From Crocinitomicaceae bacterium (GTDB lineage: Bacteria; Bacteroidota; Bacteroidia; Flavobacteriales_D; Crocinitomicaceae): 64,000 nucleotides of DNA. Each line of letters starts with the position of its first letter. Within the stretch, counting starts at the first letter, position 1. Shown here piece by piece: positions 8,117 to 17,007 of the stretch. The notes under the pieces are model-generated. The model ran no database searches. It had not been told where the DNA came from and saw nothing but the letters and a program-made list of their open reading frames with translations. Location of the stretch: positions 124,001 to 188,000 of the forward strand of contig JAJTCM010000006.1 in the NCBI GenBank assembly GCA_021325675.1, written 5' to 3'. The position numbers and the translations under genes were made by a program.

Positions 8117-8823
8117 TTCCCGGGCTCAGCGTACTGCGCTTGTGAAGCTTTTATTTTTTCCTCTATTTCCTGGCATTTACTTTTATTTCTCAGCTGCTCA
8201 CAGATTTTTTTGGCCGAACTGATCCGCTGTTTGAATTCCTTTTCGCATCCGGCTAAAAATTCGGCGCTGGCCCAAAGTAAATATGTATCAATCATCACGG
8301 CAAGGTGCTGGTCGTTTTTCTTCAGCTCAATCGCCAGCGCCCGGTTGAAAGCTTCTCGCCCGTCTTCTTCCCGGTTTTGCCCGAAGAGAAAGAAAGCATA
8401 ATCGCGTGTATGGATATGGCGCAGCTCGTCGGTTTTCGATCTTGCTATTGCTTCCTGCCAGTAATGACCGGTTTTTTTGAAATCTTTTAATTCATTGAAA
8501 GTAAAAGCTACCAGGGAACAATCAATTGCGGTCAGAAGCTCGGGTTTTTCATAAATCAGGAATTCTGCTTCCGTCATCAGGGTGCTGCGCTGAAAATCAA
8601 GGTTACGTCGCACATCGATTTCATGTGGACTGACACCCGCATTTTCCTGCTTTAAATTAGCAATCTCTATGTTGATCTTTGCCACATTGTTCAGCGCATT
8701 GCTCAGGGTTTGCCTGATATTCCTTCTGCGTTCGCGCCGGTTGAAAGTAATGTTGAACAGCAAAGCCGAGCCCGACAGGAGAAAGGCGCAGGAGCTTAAG
8801 GCTAAATTGACATAGGCTTCCAT
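8113..8823 (-). CDS. Membrane-anchored protein with TPR-like helical body
   Basis: A 236-residue protein with one N-terminal membrane segment (about residues 5-25, LALSSCAFLLSGSALLFNI), a basic patch (NRRERRRNIRQ) that should stay in the cytoplasm, then an all-helical body whose spacing (YWQEAIARSKTDEL, AFNRALAIELKKND) suggests tetratricopeptide-like repeats. No enzymatic motif is visible. A complete promoter (TTG-N20-TATTTTTG) precedes it, with about 23 nt to the ATG. It overlaps its convergent neighbour by 4 bp at the stop codons. Function unknown. Confidence 0.75.
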   Translation of the reverse strand: MEAYVNLALSSCAFLLSGSALLFNITFNRRERRRNIRQTLSNALNNVAKINIEIANLKQENAGVSPHEIDVRRNLDFQRSTLMTEAEFLIYEKPELLTAIDCSLVAFTFNELKDFKKTGHYWQEAIARSKTDELRHIHTRDYAFFLFGQNREEDGREAFNRALAIELKKNDQHLAVMIDTYLLWASAEFLAGCEKEFKQRISSAKKICEQLRNKSKCQEIEEKIKASQAQYAEPGN

Positions 8824-8846
8824 AGGATAGTTTAGTTGATGTTAAA

Positions 8847-8877
8847 CAAAAATACGAAATCCGTTCAGAATTCACAA
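8847..8877 (-). promoter_or_regulatory. Promoter of the TPR-like membrane protein gene
   Basis: On the minus strand TTG (8875-8877), a 20 bp spacer and TATTTTTG (8847-8854) match the Bacteroidota consensus. Confidence 0.6.
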
Positions 8878-8952
8878 GGCCCCTCCCCTGCCCGGATTGT
8901 TATTTATCCTTAAAATAAAACCCGAAAACCACCCGATATTGGTGCAAAACTT

Positions 8953-8960
8953 TATCTTTG
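8953..8960 (+). promoter_or_regulatory. -7 box upstream of rseP
   Basis: TATCTTTG fits TAnnTTTG, 28 nt before the rseP ATG; no clear -33 TTTG at the right distance. Confidence 0.4.
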
Positions 8961-8988
8961 TTCCCTTAATTGAATCAATCACAAGGAA

Positions 8989-10329
8989 ATGGATTTTTGG
9001 ATCAAAGCCGCACAACTTATTTTATCGCTCTCTATACTGGTTATCTTGCACGAATTCGGTCATTATATCCCGGCAAAGCTATTTAAAACACGCGTTGAGA
9101 AATTTTACCTCTTCTTTGATCCGTGGTTTTCGCTTTTCAAGAAAAAGATCGGTGATACGGAATGGGGAATCGGCTGGCTGCCACTGGGCGGTTATGTAAA
9201 AATTTCCGGAATGGTCGATGAATCCATGGATAAGGAACAATTAGCGCAACCTGCCCAGCCGTGGGAATTCCGTTCAAAACCGGCCTGGCAGCGTTTGATC
9301 ATCATGATCGGCGGGGTGACGGTAAACCTGGTCCTGGGAATTTTGATCTATATCTGTGTAGCTTTTGCTTACGGCGAAGACCAGCTCAGCCCAAATGACG
9401 TTAAGGCCGGCGTTGCAGTTCATCCTTACCTGAAGAAATACGGTTTTGAATCCGGCGATAATGTGATCCGGATCAATGGTGAAAAACTGGAAGATGTGAT
9501 GGATGCGAATGTGATCGTTTTACTTCGCAACGGGCGTAAAATCACCGTTAAAAAAGCGGATGGGTCCCTTAAAACTATTCAGCTTCCGGAAAATGTCGAT
9601 TATGAGCTTTTTAACAAAGGGGCCGCACAAGCCTTTTCACCCCGCAGTTTGGGTGTAGAGGTTTCCGAAGTTGAAAAAGGCTCTCCAGCCGATAAGATCC
9701 AGTTGAAACCGGGTGATAAGTTCGTTTCGGTGAACGGCAAAAAAATTGTTTATTACGATGAATTCCAAAATGAAACCTTCTATTCCAAAGGGAAGGAAAT
9801 TACGTTTGAAATCGACCGCAAAGGAGAAATCATCACCAAAACGATGACTATTCCGAAAACGGGCAAATATGAAGGGCGTATCGGTTTCCTGAACACTCCT
9901 AACATCGTGGATGAAAAGGCCATCAGGCACATTGATTACTCTTTTGGCGAAAGCTTTGGCCGCGGACTGGACAAAGGAATGAACACTTTGGGTGATTACG
10001 CTGCACAGCTAAAATTCCTCTTTACCGAAAAAGGCGCTTCTTCGATCGGCGGGTTCGGCTCTATCGGCAAAATGTTCCCTTCTACCTGGAACTGGGAAAT
10101 TTTCTGGCTCAACACGGCGTTTATTTCCATTGTGCTTGCCTTTATGAATATCCTTCCGATCCCGGCTTTGGACGGCGGACACGTAGTTTTCCTGCTTTAC
10201 GAGATGATTACCGGCAAGGAAGCTCCACAGAAAGTCCTGGAATATGCTCAATATGTCGGGTTTATTCTTTTGCTGGGCTTGTTGCTTTACGCAAACGGGA
10301 ATGATATTTACGGGTATTTCTTTAAATAA
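8989..10329 (+). CDS. rseP: Site-2 (RIP) zinc metalloprotease
   Basis: A 446-residue intramembrane protease. The zinc-binding HEFGH is at residues 21-25 in the first membrane segment; two PDZ domains follow (about 125-200 and 210-290, seen as GFESGDNVIRINGEKL and IQLKPGDKFVSVNGKK); the second metal-site motif LPIPALDGGHVV lies near residue 390, followed by a last membrane segment. RseP-type enzymes cut anti-sigma factors and remnant signal peptides in the inner membrane. The usual Bacteroidota neighbour dxr is not adjacent. It is a single-gene unit with a shared hairpin between it and queG. Confidence 0.95.
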   Translation: MDFWIKAAQLILSLSILVILHEFGHYIPAKLFKTRVEKFYLFFDPWFSLFKKKIGDTEWGIGWLPLGGYVKISGMVDESMDKEQLAQPAQPWEFRSKPAWQRLIIMIGGVTVNLVLGILIYICVAFAYGEDQLSPNDVKAGVAVHPYLKKYGFESGDNVIRINGEKLEDVMDANVIVLLRNGRKITVKKADGSLKTIQLPENVDYELFNKGAAQAFSPRSLGVEVSEVEKGSPADKIQLKPGDKFVSVNGKKIVYYDEFQNETFYSKGKEITFEIDRKGEIITKTMTIPKTGKYEGRIGFLNTPNIVDEKAIRHIDYSFGESFGRGLDKGMNTLGDYAAQLKFLFTEKGASSIGGFGSIGKMFPSTWNWEIFWLNTAFISIVLAFMNILPIPALDGGHVVFLLYEMITGKEAPQKVLEYAQYVGFILLLGLLLYANGNDIYGYFFK

Positions 10330-10480
10330 AGAACTGTTCCTGGCAACTTTTGCTTGATCACCTCGCAGAAGCCACGAAGTGAAAGTTGAGCAAAATCAAG
10401 GCTTGTATTCAAATTTAAGTGATTTACTTCGAATGCCAGCTCCGTGTTACCAGGTTTTCACAAAGGAAAACAGAAAGTTG

Positions 10481-10516
10481 TTTTGGCACGGTTTTTACCA
10501 AAAACACGCGCCAAAA
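10481..10516. terminator. Inverted repeat between convergent rseP and queG
   Basis: TTTTGGC (10481-10487) pairs with GCCAAAA (10510-10516) and TTTTT (10492-10496) with AAAAA (10500-10504) around an ACC loop, with small internal mismatches. It can form on both strands. Its left arm, TTGGCACG with TTACC 4 bp later, also resembles a sigma-54 -24/-12 element with one mismatch. Confidence 0.5.
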
Positions 10517-10525
10517 CGGCGTGAA

Positions 10526-11458
10526 TCATTCGGGTTTCGAGGAGAACAAAACATTGCGTTTCATTCCCTTTAATTTTGTGCGCTTGATGGGGCTGTTTTT
10601 TGCCAAAACAGAAAATTGATCTTCTTCCAGGTCCTGCCAGTCGTTGGCGGTGAGACTCAGCAAAAGCTCATTGGGTTGGAACGCCGTTTCGCGGGTAGGC
10701 CGGGAAAAGCGGTTCCAGGGGCAAACATCCTGGCAGATATCGCAGCCAAAAGCCCAGTTATTCATCTTTCCGGCAAATTCCTGCGGGATCAGCTCGTCTT
10801 TCAATTCTATCGTCAGGTAAGAAATGCATTTTGATCCATCCACGATATAAGGTGTGTTAAGCGCATCGGTCGGGCAGGCGTCTACGCAGCGGGTGCAGGT
10901 TCCGCAATAATCTTTGATCGGTCCGTCGGGCTCAAGCTCAAGGTCGATGATCAATTCGGCGATGAAGAAGAAAGATCCGTTTTTCGGGTGAATGAGATTC
11001 CCGTTTTTTCCCGTCCACCCCAGGCCGCTTTTCCGCGCCCAGCTTTTATCCATCACAGGTGCGGAATCCACGAAAACCCGCCCGCCGACATCACCGATCT
11101 GTTCCCGGATTTTTTCCAGGAAAAGTTTGAGCTTATCCTTGATCACTTCGTGGTAATCATTTCCGTAAGCATACTTCGAAACCTGCGGAACGTCCGGCTT
11201 TTGGATACTTTCGGGGTAATAATTCAATACAAGGGAAACAACGCTTTTTGAGCCTTCCACGAGCAAACGCGGATCTAATCGCTTGTCGAAATAGTTTTCC
11301 ATGTAAGACATCTTGCCATGAAATCCGTTATGAAGCCATTTTTCGAGCCGTGGGGCATCTTCCTCCAAAAAAGCAGCCTTGGATATGCCGCAATACAAAA
11401 ACCCCAGCTCAGCGGCTATTTTTTTAACGATTGCTGTATGTTTTCCGATTACTGACAA
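10526..11458 (-). CDS. queG: Epoxyqueuosine reductase
   Basis: A 310-residue cobalamin- and iron-sulfur-dependent enzyme that reduces epoxyqueuosine to queuosine at tRNA position 34. Two [4Fe-4S] motifs of the ferredoxin type are present: [16 protein letters not shown] and [12 protein letters not shown], after the catalytic region [20 protein letters not shown]. The length is typical. No ATG is available before the conserved N terminus ([19 protein letters not shown]); the reading frame closes upstream, so a TTG at 11456-11458 is the likely start. It is convergent with rseP and reads the same way as ruvB. Some bacteria use QueH instead, so its presence marks the QueG route. Confidence 0.93.
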   Translation of the reverse strand: MSVIGKHTAIVKKIAAELGFLYCGISKAAFLEEDAPRLEKWLHNGFHGKMSYMENYFDKRLDPRLLVEGSKSVVSLVLNYYPESIQKPDVPQVSKYAYGNDYHEVIKDKLKLFLEKIREQIGDVGGRVFVDSAPVMDKSWARKSGLGWTGKNGNLIHPKNGSFFFIAELIIDLELEPDGPIKDYCGTCTRCVDACPTDALNTPYIVDGSKCISYLTIELKDELIPQEFAGKMNNWAFGCDICQDVCPWNRFSRPTRETAFQPNELLLSLTANDWQDLEEDQFSVLAKNSPIKRTKLKGMKRNVLFSSKPE

Positions 11459-11525
11459 AGATTCCCGTCTTTGACCCCCTTCCTGCGCCTGTGTTGAAGC
11501 CTCAGCTCAAGCATAAAAGGGGAAA

Positions 11526-12593
11526 TTAAAATAATCCCGCCTGGTAGAAACCGAGGTCTTTACCCAAATGGCGGTATGCTTTTTCGGTGACTTTGCGGCC
11601 GCGCTGTGTTCTGACCATGAATCCTTCCTGGATCAGGAAAGGCTCATAGACTTCTTCCAGTGTACCGGCATTTTCACCAATAGCAGTTGCTATCGTTGTT
11701 AAGCCGACCGGGCCACCGTTAAACTTATCGATAATTGTCGTCAGGATGCGGTTATCCATTTCATCCAGGCCGTAGATATCAACATTCAGCGCTTCCAGGG
11801 CAATATTCGTTATTTCTTTGTTGATCGTCCCGTCGCCTTTGATCTGGGCAAAATCACGCACGCGGCGCAGGAGCGCATTCGCAATACGCGGTGTTCCCCG
11901 GCTGCGGCTCGCGATCTGGTAGGCCGCTTCTTCACTGATCGGGATATCGAGCAATTCGGAAGAGCGTTCCACGATCATCGTCAGCGTTTTTGCATCATAA
12001 TATTGCAAGCGGGAATTGATCCCAAAACGTGCCCGCAAGGGTGAAGTGAGCAAGCCGGAGCGTGTTGTAGCGCCGATCAGTGTAAAAGGATTGAGCGTAA
12101 TCTGGATCGCCCGTGCATTCGGGCCGCTGTCAATGAGGATATCGATCACGTAATCCTCCATGGCCGAATAGAGATATTCTTCTATGACCGGGCTCAGGCG
12201 GTGGATCTCATCGATGAAAAGCACGTCGCCTTTGTCGAGGTTTGTGAGCAATCCTGCTAAATCCCCGGGTTTATCGAGTACCGGGCCGCTGGTAATTTTA
12301 ATTCCAACGCCAAGCTCATTGGCAATGATATTCGCAAGGGTTGTTTTTCCCAAGCCCGGAGGCCCGTGAAGCAAAACGTGATCCAAGGGCTCACCGCGCT
12401 GGGCAGCTGCCTGAACAAAAATTTCGAGGTTTTCAACGACCTTTTCCTGACCGGCAAAATCCGTCAGCTTTTTAGGACGCAGGACCTTGTCGTAATCTTT
12501 GTCGGCGCCTTGCTCCTCCAATTCTTTCCTGTAGTCAAATGATTCTTCTTCCAAGCTGAAACGTTTTGTCAAAAATACGAAAAAGCCTTTCAT
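11526..12593 (-). CDS. ruvB: Holliday junction branch-migration helicase subunit RuvB
   Basis: AAA+ ATPase motor that drives RuvA-bound Holliday junctions. Walker [10 protein letters not shown] is at residues 77-85 of this frame, Walker B LFIDEIH follows, the sensor region [18 protein letters not shown] is intact, and the C-terminal winged helix ([19 protein letters not shown]) is complete. The only ATG (12591-12593) lies inside the terminator hairpin of the upstream oxidase operon. A TATTTTTG promoter box sits downstream of that ATG at 12570-12577, and a TTG at 12552-12554 would give a 342-residue protein, the usual family length. The true start is therefore probably 12554. Coordinates here use the ATG because it is the conventional choice. 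Confidence 0.93.
   Translation of the reverse strand: MKGFFVFLTKRFSLEEESFDYRKELEEQGADKDYDKVLRPKKLTDFAGQEKVVENLEIFVQAAAQRGEPLDHVLLHGPPGLGKTTLANIIANELGVGIKITSGPVLDKPGDLAGLLTNLDKGDVLFIDEIHRLSPVIEEYLYSAMEDYVIDILIDSGPNARAIQITLNPFTLIGATTRSGLLTSPLRARFGINSRLQYYDAKTLTMIVERSSELLDIPISEEAAYQIASRSRGTPRIANALLRRVRDFAQIKGDGTINKEITNIALEALNVDIYGLDEMDNRILTTIIDKFNGGPVGLTTIATAIGENAGTLEEVYEPFLIQEGFMVRTQRGRKVTEKAYRHLGKDLGFYQAGLF
12570..12577 (-). promoter_or_regulatory. -7 box downstream of the conventional ruvB start codon
   Basis: TATTTTTG on the minus strand fits TAnnTTTG. It lies just after the oxidase-operon terminator and 15 nt before the in-frame TTG at 12554. A TTTTG about 23 bp further up may act as a distant -33 element. 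Confidence 0.4.
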
Positions 12594-12612
12594 CCGGGGA
12601 CAAAAGGCTTTT
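12578..12612 (-). terminator. Terminator of the act-cox respiratory operon
   Basis: AAAAGCCTTT (12581-12590) and AAAGGCTTTT (12603-12612) form a perfect 10 bp stem with a 12-base loop, and on the minus strand the stem ends in TTTTT. It lies 20 bp after the ctaD stop codon. Confidence 0.85.
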
Positions 12613-12632
12613 AAAAATTATTTAAAGCGAGC

Positions 12633-14453
12633 TTAATGCGTTTCTTCTTCTTCGCCTTCCTTCAAAGGAACGTCCTGAGGTACGAAATCTTCTTCGTAAC
12701 CCGGCTTGGAATAGTCATACGGCCAGCGATGAACTTCCGGAATAGCTCCCGGCCAGTTTCCGTGCATGTGCTCTACCGGTGTAGTCCACTCGAGTGTGTT
12801 GGACTTCCAAGGGTTTTGTACCGCTTTCGGGCCTCTGAAAATACTGTAGAAGAAGTTGAACAGGAAGAATCCCTGACCGATAGCCGCAATGATTGCGAAT
12901 ACGGTAACGATTACATTCAGGTCCATAATCATTTCATAAGAATTGGTATCGAATTCCCCGTAAACAGAGTAATCGTAGTAACGGCGCGGTGCCCCGGCAA
13001 GACCTACGAAGTGCATCGGGAAGAATACCCCGTAAGCGCCAACGATTGTGATCCAGAAGTGAGCGTAACCCAAACGTGTGTTGAGCATACGTCCGTACAT
13101 TTTCGGGAACCAGTGGTAAACCCCGGCGAACATACCGAATACTGCTGACATACCCATTACAATGTGGAAGTGGGCAACTACGAAGTAAGTATCGTGGATT
13201 GCAATATCCAGGGCGGAGTCAGCAAGGATGATCCCGGTAACACCACCTGTGATGAAGGTAGAAACAAGACCGATCGCAAACAACATGGCCGGCGTCAGCA
13301 CGAGGCTACCTCTCCAGAGCGTTGTCAGGTAGTTGAACACTTTCACCGCGGACGGGATGGCAATCAACAAGGTTGTAAATACGAAGACGCTTCCCAGGAA
13401 TGGGTTCATACCGGTGATAAACATGTGGTGGCCCCATACAATGAAGGAGAGGAAACCGATCGCCAGGATGGAACCGATCATCGCGCGGTAACCAAAGATC
13501 GGCTTGCGGGAGTTGGTTGCGATAATTTCAGAAGACAGACCGAGGGCCGGCAATAATACGATGTATACCTCAGGGTGGCCCAGGAACCAGAATAAATGCT
13601 GGTACAATAACGGGGAACCACCGTGGTTATCGAGCATCTCACCTCCTACGATGATATCAGACAAGTAGAAGCTTGTTCCTGCGGAACGGTCCATCAGCAA
13701 CAGAAGCGCTGCGGAAAGAAGAACCGGGAAAGAAAGTACACCTAACACAGCTGTTACGAAGAACGCCCAAACTGTTAATGGCAGGCGTGTCATTTTCATA
13801 CCGGCAGTACGCAGGTTGAGGATCGTAACGATGTAGTTCAATGAACCCAAAAGGGAAGAAGCGATGAAGATAGCCATGGAAACGAGCCACATGGTCATAC
13901 CTAAGCCTGAACCTTCGATTGCCTGCGGAAGCGCGGATAAAGGAGGATAAATCGTCCAACCCGCCATTGCAGGACCTGTTTCGATGAACAGGGAGCAAAG
14001 CATGATCATGGAAGACAGGAAGAACATCCAGTAAGAAAGCATGTTCAGGAAGCCTGAAGCCATATCACGTGCACCAATCTGCAACGGAATAAGGATGTTG
14101 GAGAAAGTTCCGGACAAACCACCTGTTAAGAGGAAGAATACCATGATTGTACCGTGGATGGTAACGAGACCTAAGTACATATTTTCTTTCAATACACCTC
14201 CCGGAGCCCAGGTTTCACCCAGGAACATGGAAAGGAAATCCGAGCTTTCACCCGGCCAGGCCAATTGAATTCTAAATAAAATAGACAAAAGCATTGCCAC
14301 AACACCCATGAAAACAGCAGTCAATAAGTACTGTTTACCAATCATTTTGTGGTCCATACTGAAAATGTACTTCGATACGAAGCCTTCTTCATGATGTTCG
14401 TGGTGATCATGTGCTCCGTGATGTCCGTGTGCTTCGTGTGCTAAAGCTCCCAT
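12633..14453 (-). CDS. ctaD: Cytochrome c oxidase subunit I
   Basis: A 606-residue, 12-helix heme-copper oxidase catalytic subunit that reduces oxygen at the heme a3-CuB site and pumps protons. GHPEVYI carries the CuB His, the cross-linked Tyr and the D-channel Glu expected of type A1 oxidases; VWGHHMFITGM gives the other two CuB histidines; HDTYFVVAHFHIVMG gives the heme ligands. The N terminus is His-rich (HEAHGHHGAHDHHEHHEE), a possible metal-binding tail. It is the last gene of the minus-strand operon act-ctaC-ctaD and is followed by a strong terminator. Subunits III and IV and the heme synthases are not in the window. Confidence 0.97.
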   Translation of the reverse strand: MGALAHEAHGHHGAHDHHEHHEEGFVSKYIFSMDHKMIGKQYLLTAVFMGVVAMLLSILFRIQLAWPGESSDFLSMFLGETWAPGGVLKENMYLGLVTIHGTIMVFFLLTGGLSGTFSNILIPLQIGARDMASGFLNMLSYWMFFLSSMIMLCSLFIETGPAMAGWTIYPPLSALPQAIEGSGLGMTMWLVSMAIFIASSLLGSLNYIVTILNLRTAGMKMTRLPLTVWAFFVTAVLGVLSFPVLLSAALLLLMDRSAGTSFYLSDIIVGGEMLDNHGGSPLLYQHLFWFLGHPEVYIVLLPALGLSSEIIATNSRKPIFGYRAMIGSILAIGFLSFIVWGHHMFITGMNPFLGSVFVFTTLLIAIPSAVKVFNYLTTLWRGSLVLTPAMLFAIGLVSTFITGGVTGIILADSALDIAIHDTYFVVAHFHIVMGMSAVFGMFAGVYHWFPKMYGRMLNTRLGYAHFWITIVGAYGVFFPMHFVGLAGAPRRYYDYSVYGEFDTNSYEMIMDLNVIVTVFAIIAAIGQGFFLFNFFYSIFRGPKAVQNPWKSNTLEWTTPVEHMHGNWPGAIPEVHRWPYDYSKPGYEEDFVPQDVPLKEGEEEETH

Positions 14454-14480
14454 TTATATTTGATTATTTAAGATTAATAT

Positions 14481-15743
14481 TTATTTAATGATTTTGGCTG
14501 TATCCGCCGGCGTAACTGTACCTTCGAGCGGTGTTGCAGCTGCTGCTTCAACCGGCTTTGCCAAAAACACATCTTTGAACGTTTGCTTGGATTTCAACCA
14601 CGCTTTGTATTCTGACGGAGAATCTACAACAACGATCATTTTCATTTTGTAGTGAGCGCTACCGCAGATTTTGTTACACATCAAAACATAGTTGAACTTC
14701 GGATTTTTCATCTTTCCGCGCATTTGTTTTGTCGTGTATTTCGGGGTCATTTTCAAGCGTGTTGTCAGACCCGGAACAGTGTTCATCTGGGCACGGAAAT
14801 GCGGGAAGTAAGCGGAGTGGATCACGTCTTTCGCACGGAAAGTCATTTCATACTCTTTATTAACGCATAAGTGCAGGGTATCTTTCTGAATGATGTCATC
14901 GTAAGCTTCAGCATCCCATTTCTTGTTGTGACGGGCGCGCATCTGAACGAGCAAACGGAGCAAACGTGTTTTACGGTCAAGGTCGTTTTCCATTTTCTCC
15001 AGGTCTTCCGGGATGAAAATGTTTTTCGGGTTGTTCAGCTTTTCCTCGAGCAGCTGGATCCCCATAACGGTACCATCCGCTTTTCCGAATTCCATTTGAC
15101 GGATGGCAGAATCAAGGGATTCAGTCGTCATCAAAGCTAATTCGTTTTCCTGTGTAGTCAATTTGTAATCGAAATGACCCAGGATGTTGTCTTCACCGGC
15201 GTAACGTGCCGTCCAGTCAAACTGCTTGGAGAACAACTCAACGCGGATAGCTTCTTTGCTTGCATCGGAAGTTGCGCTGTTCCATACTTTCAAACCGAGA
15301 ATGATGATCACCGCGAGTACAACCGCAGGAACTACCGTCCATAAGAGCTCAAGCTTGTTGTTGTGCGGGTAGTAGTATGCTTTTACCCCCGGCTTGCGGA
15401 TGTATTTGTAACCGAAATAGAACAGCAGGGTATTCGTAATGAAAAATACAATGATGATGATCACGAAGTTCAGGTTGAGCAGCCAGTCGGTTTCTTCACC
15501 GCCAACAGAAGCAGCATCACCACGGCCTGTCCATCCGTATTTCAGCATCAGCCAGATAAAGCCGATGTAGAAAAAGAACGTAAAGCCCATCAACAAATTA
15601 GCATTCAAACGGTTATCCCTATTCGTAATGTCTTCTTCCCTTCTGTTTCTCAATTTAGAAGAAAGCTCGTATACTCTTATCAGCTGTGCCAAAGCAACAA
15701 CTCCTAATACGATTACGATCAATGTGATTAATTTAAAACTCAT
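14481..15743 (-). CDS. ctaC: Cytochrome c oxidase subunit II with an inserted helical segment
   Basis: A 420-residue CuA-bearing subunit that takes electrons from cytochrome c. Three hydrophobic segments lie near residues 3-25, 50-70 and 90-115, with another near 130-150. The cupredoxin CuA ligands are intact: VIHSAYFPHFR and, downstream, CNKICGSAHYKM (C-x3-C-x3-H-x2-M). Between the first cupredoxin strand (FSKQFDWTARYAG) and VIHSAYF there is an insert of about 90 charged, helical residues (such as LEEKLNNPKN and KMENDLDRKTRLLRLLVQ), absent from classical subunit II. It lies 27 bp upstream of ctaD. The C terminus is Ala/Thr-rich. Confidence 0.95.
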   Translation of the reverse strand: MSFKLITLIVIVLGVVALAQLIRVYELSSKLRNRREEDITNRDNRLNANLLMGFTFFFYIGFIWLMLKYGWTGRGDAASVGGEETDWLLNLNFVIIIIVFFITNTLLFYFGYKYIRKPGVKAYYYPHNNKLELLWTVVPAVVLAVIIILGLKVWNSATSDASKEAIRVELFSKQFDWTARYAGEDNILGHFDYKLTTQENELALMTTESLDSAIRQMEFGKADGTVMGIQLLEEKLNNPKNIFIPEDLEKMENDLDRKTRLLRLLVQMRARHNKKWDAEAYDDIIQKDTLHLCVNKEYEMTFRAKDVIHSAYFPHFRAQMNTVPGLTTRLKMTPKYTTKQMRGKMKNPKFNYVLMCNKICGSAHYKMKMIVVVDSPSEYKAWLKSKQTFKDVFLAKPVEAAAATPLEGTVTPADTAKIIK

Positions 15744-15775
15744 TTTAATTTATATAAGAATGAATAATTTGTTTA

Positions 15776-16987
15776 TTAAATATCGTGGTGAATACTTTCG
15801 TCCAGGAACGGGTGATTTTTAACTGTCAGCGGAGCTTTAGTCAGGTTGATGAGGATCATTCTGACAAAGAAGCCGAGCGCCAGCAACATCATACCGATTT
15901 CCATGAAACCGATGAAAGCGTTTGGTCCCATTGATCCTGCCATAATCATCAGGTAAACATCTACCCAGTGACCGAACAATACAACCAGACCTACGAAAGT
16001 CAGGATTCCTGCATGTCTTTTGGCGTCGCGTGACATCAAAAGGACCATCGGGAAAGCAAAGTTAATGATGAACATACCGAAGTAAAGGAACTTGAAGTTT
16101 TCGATACGCATTAAGTGGTAAGTTGTTTCTTCCGGGATGTTGGCATACCAGATCAGCATGAACTGGGAGAACCACAGGTAAGACCAGAGGAAAGAAGTAG
16201 CAAATGTCCATTTACCGATATCGTGGATATGGCTTTCGTTTACATTTGGCAAGTATCCTTGTTTTTTGAGGTACAGAGTCAGGGAAACCAATACGATCAT
16301 GGTAGAGCACCACATTCCTGCGAAAATATACCATCCGAAGAGCGTGGAGAACCAGTGAACATCAATTGACATGATCCAGTCCCAGGCAGAAGTTGAGCTG
16401 AAAACAGCAAAGAACACGAGGAATGTAGCACCTTTACGGTAGTTCGTGAAGTGGATATCCGTTCCGCCAACTTCATCTTCCAGCTGTGACCTTTTCTTGA
16501 AGCCTCTCCAGAAGAGCAGGTAAGTTCCGAGGTAAACGATTGTTCTGATCCAGAAGAAAACTTTGTTCAGGTACATGGATTTTCCATCGATAATCTGGTC
16601 GTAATGATGAGAAGCCGGGTCAGTGTAAGCTGAGTCCATCCAGATGTAAATGTGCGCACCGTCCATCAGGGTAATGATGAGTAAAGTAAGGGCGAGCAGC
16701 ATTACGCCGTAAGGCAGGTAACCTGTCAGGGCTTCGATCACACGCTTGATGGATGCATACCATCCTGTTTCCGTAGCATACTGTAACGCCAGGAAGAACA
16801 AAGCGCCCAAACCGATGGCAAAAAAGAAGAAACTGTTGATCAACATATTTCCTAAAACACGCTGCCCTAAATGGTGACCATGATCATGACCCATTTCACA
16901 AGCAACACCGATTCCGGTAAAGAGCAAACCTATCACCATAATGGCGATTGTCCAGAGATTTGCTTTTTTTGTAATTTTAAATTCCAT
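15776..16987 (-). CDS. actF: Alternative complex III subunit ActF (quinol:cytochrome c oxidoreductase membrane subunit)
   Basis: A 403-residue polytopic protein with about ten hydrophobic segments, of the NrfD-related ActF family. Recognised from its place directly after the monoheme cytochrome actE and before ctaC, and from conserved stretches such as GWYIFAGMWCSTMIVLVSL and FLWSYLWFSQFMLIWYANIP. With ActC it forms the membrane core of alternative complex III, which oxidises menaquinol and passes electrons to cytochrome c or directly to the oxidase. In known structures ActF is thought to have lost a quinol site that ActC keeps; this cannot be judged here. Confidence 0.93.
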   Translation of the reverse strand: MEFKITKKANLWTIAIMVIGLLFTGIGVACEMGHDHGHHLGQRVLGNMLINSFFFFAIGLGALFFLALQYATETGWYASIKRVIEALTGYLPYGVMLLALTLLIITLMDGAHIYIWMDSAYTDPASHHYDQIIDGKSMYLNKVFFWIRTIVYLGTYLLFWRGFKKRSQLEDEVGGTDIHFTNYRKGATFLVFFAVFSSTSAWDWIMSIDVHWFSTLFGWYIFAGMWCSTMIVLVSLTLYLKKQGYLPNVNESHIHDIGKWTFATSFLWSYLWFSQFMLIWYANIPEETTYHLMRIENFKFLYFGMFIINFAFPMVLLMSRDAKRHAGILTFVGLVVLFGHWVDVYLMIMAGSMGPNAFIGFMEIGMMLLALGFFVRMILINLTKAPLTVKNHPFLDESIHHDI

Positions 16988-17007
16988 TGTTCTAAACGTT
17001 TCTTGAT

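Noticed and set aside
10379-10619. Two short plus-strand frames between rseP and queG
   Set aside because: They run over the inverted repeat at 10481 and into queG antisense; no start context or recognisable protein.
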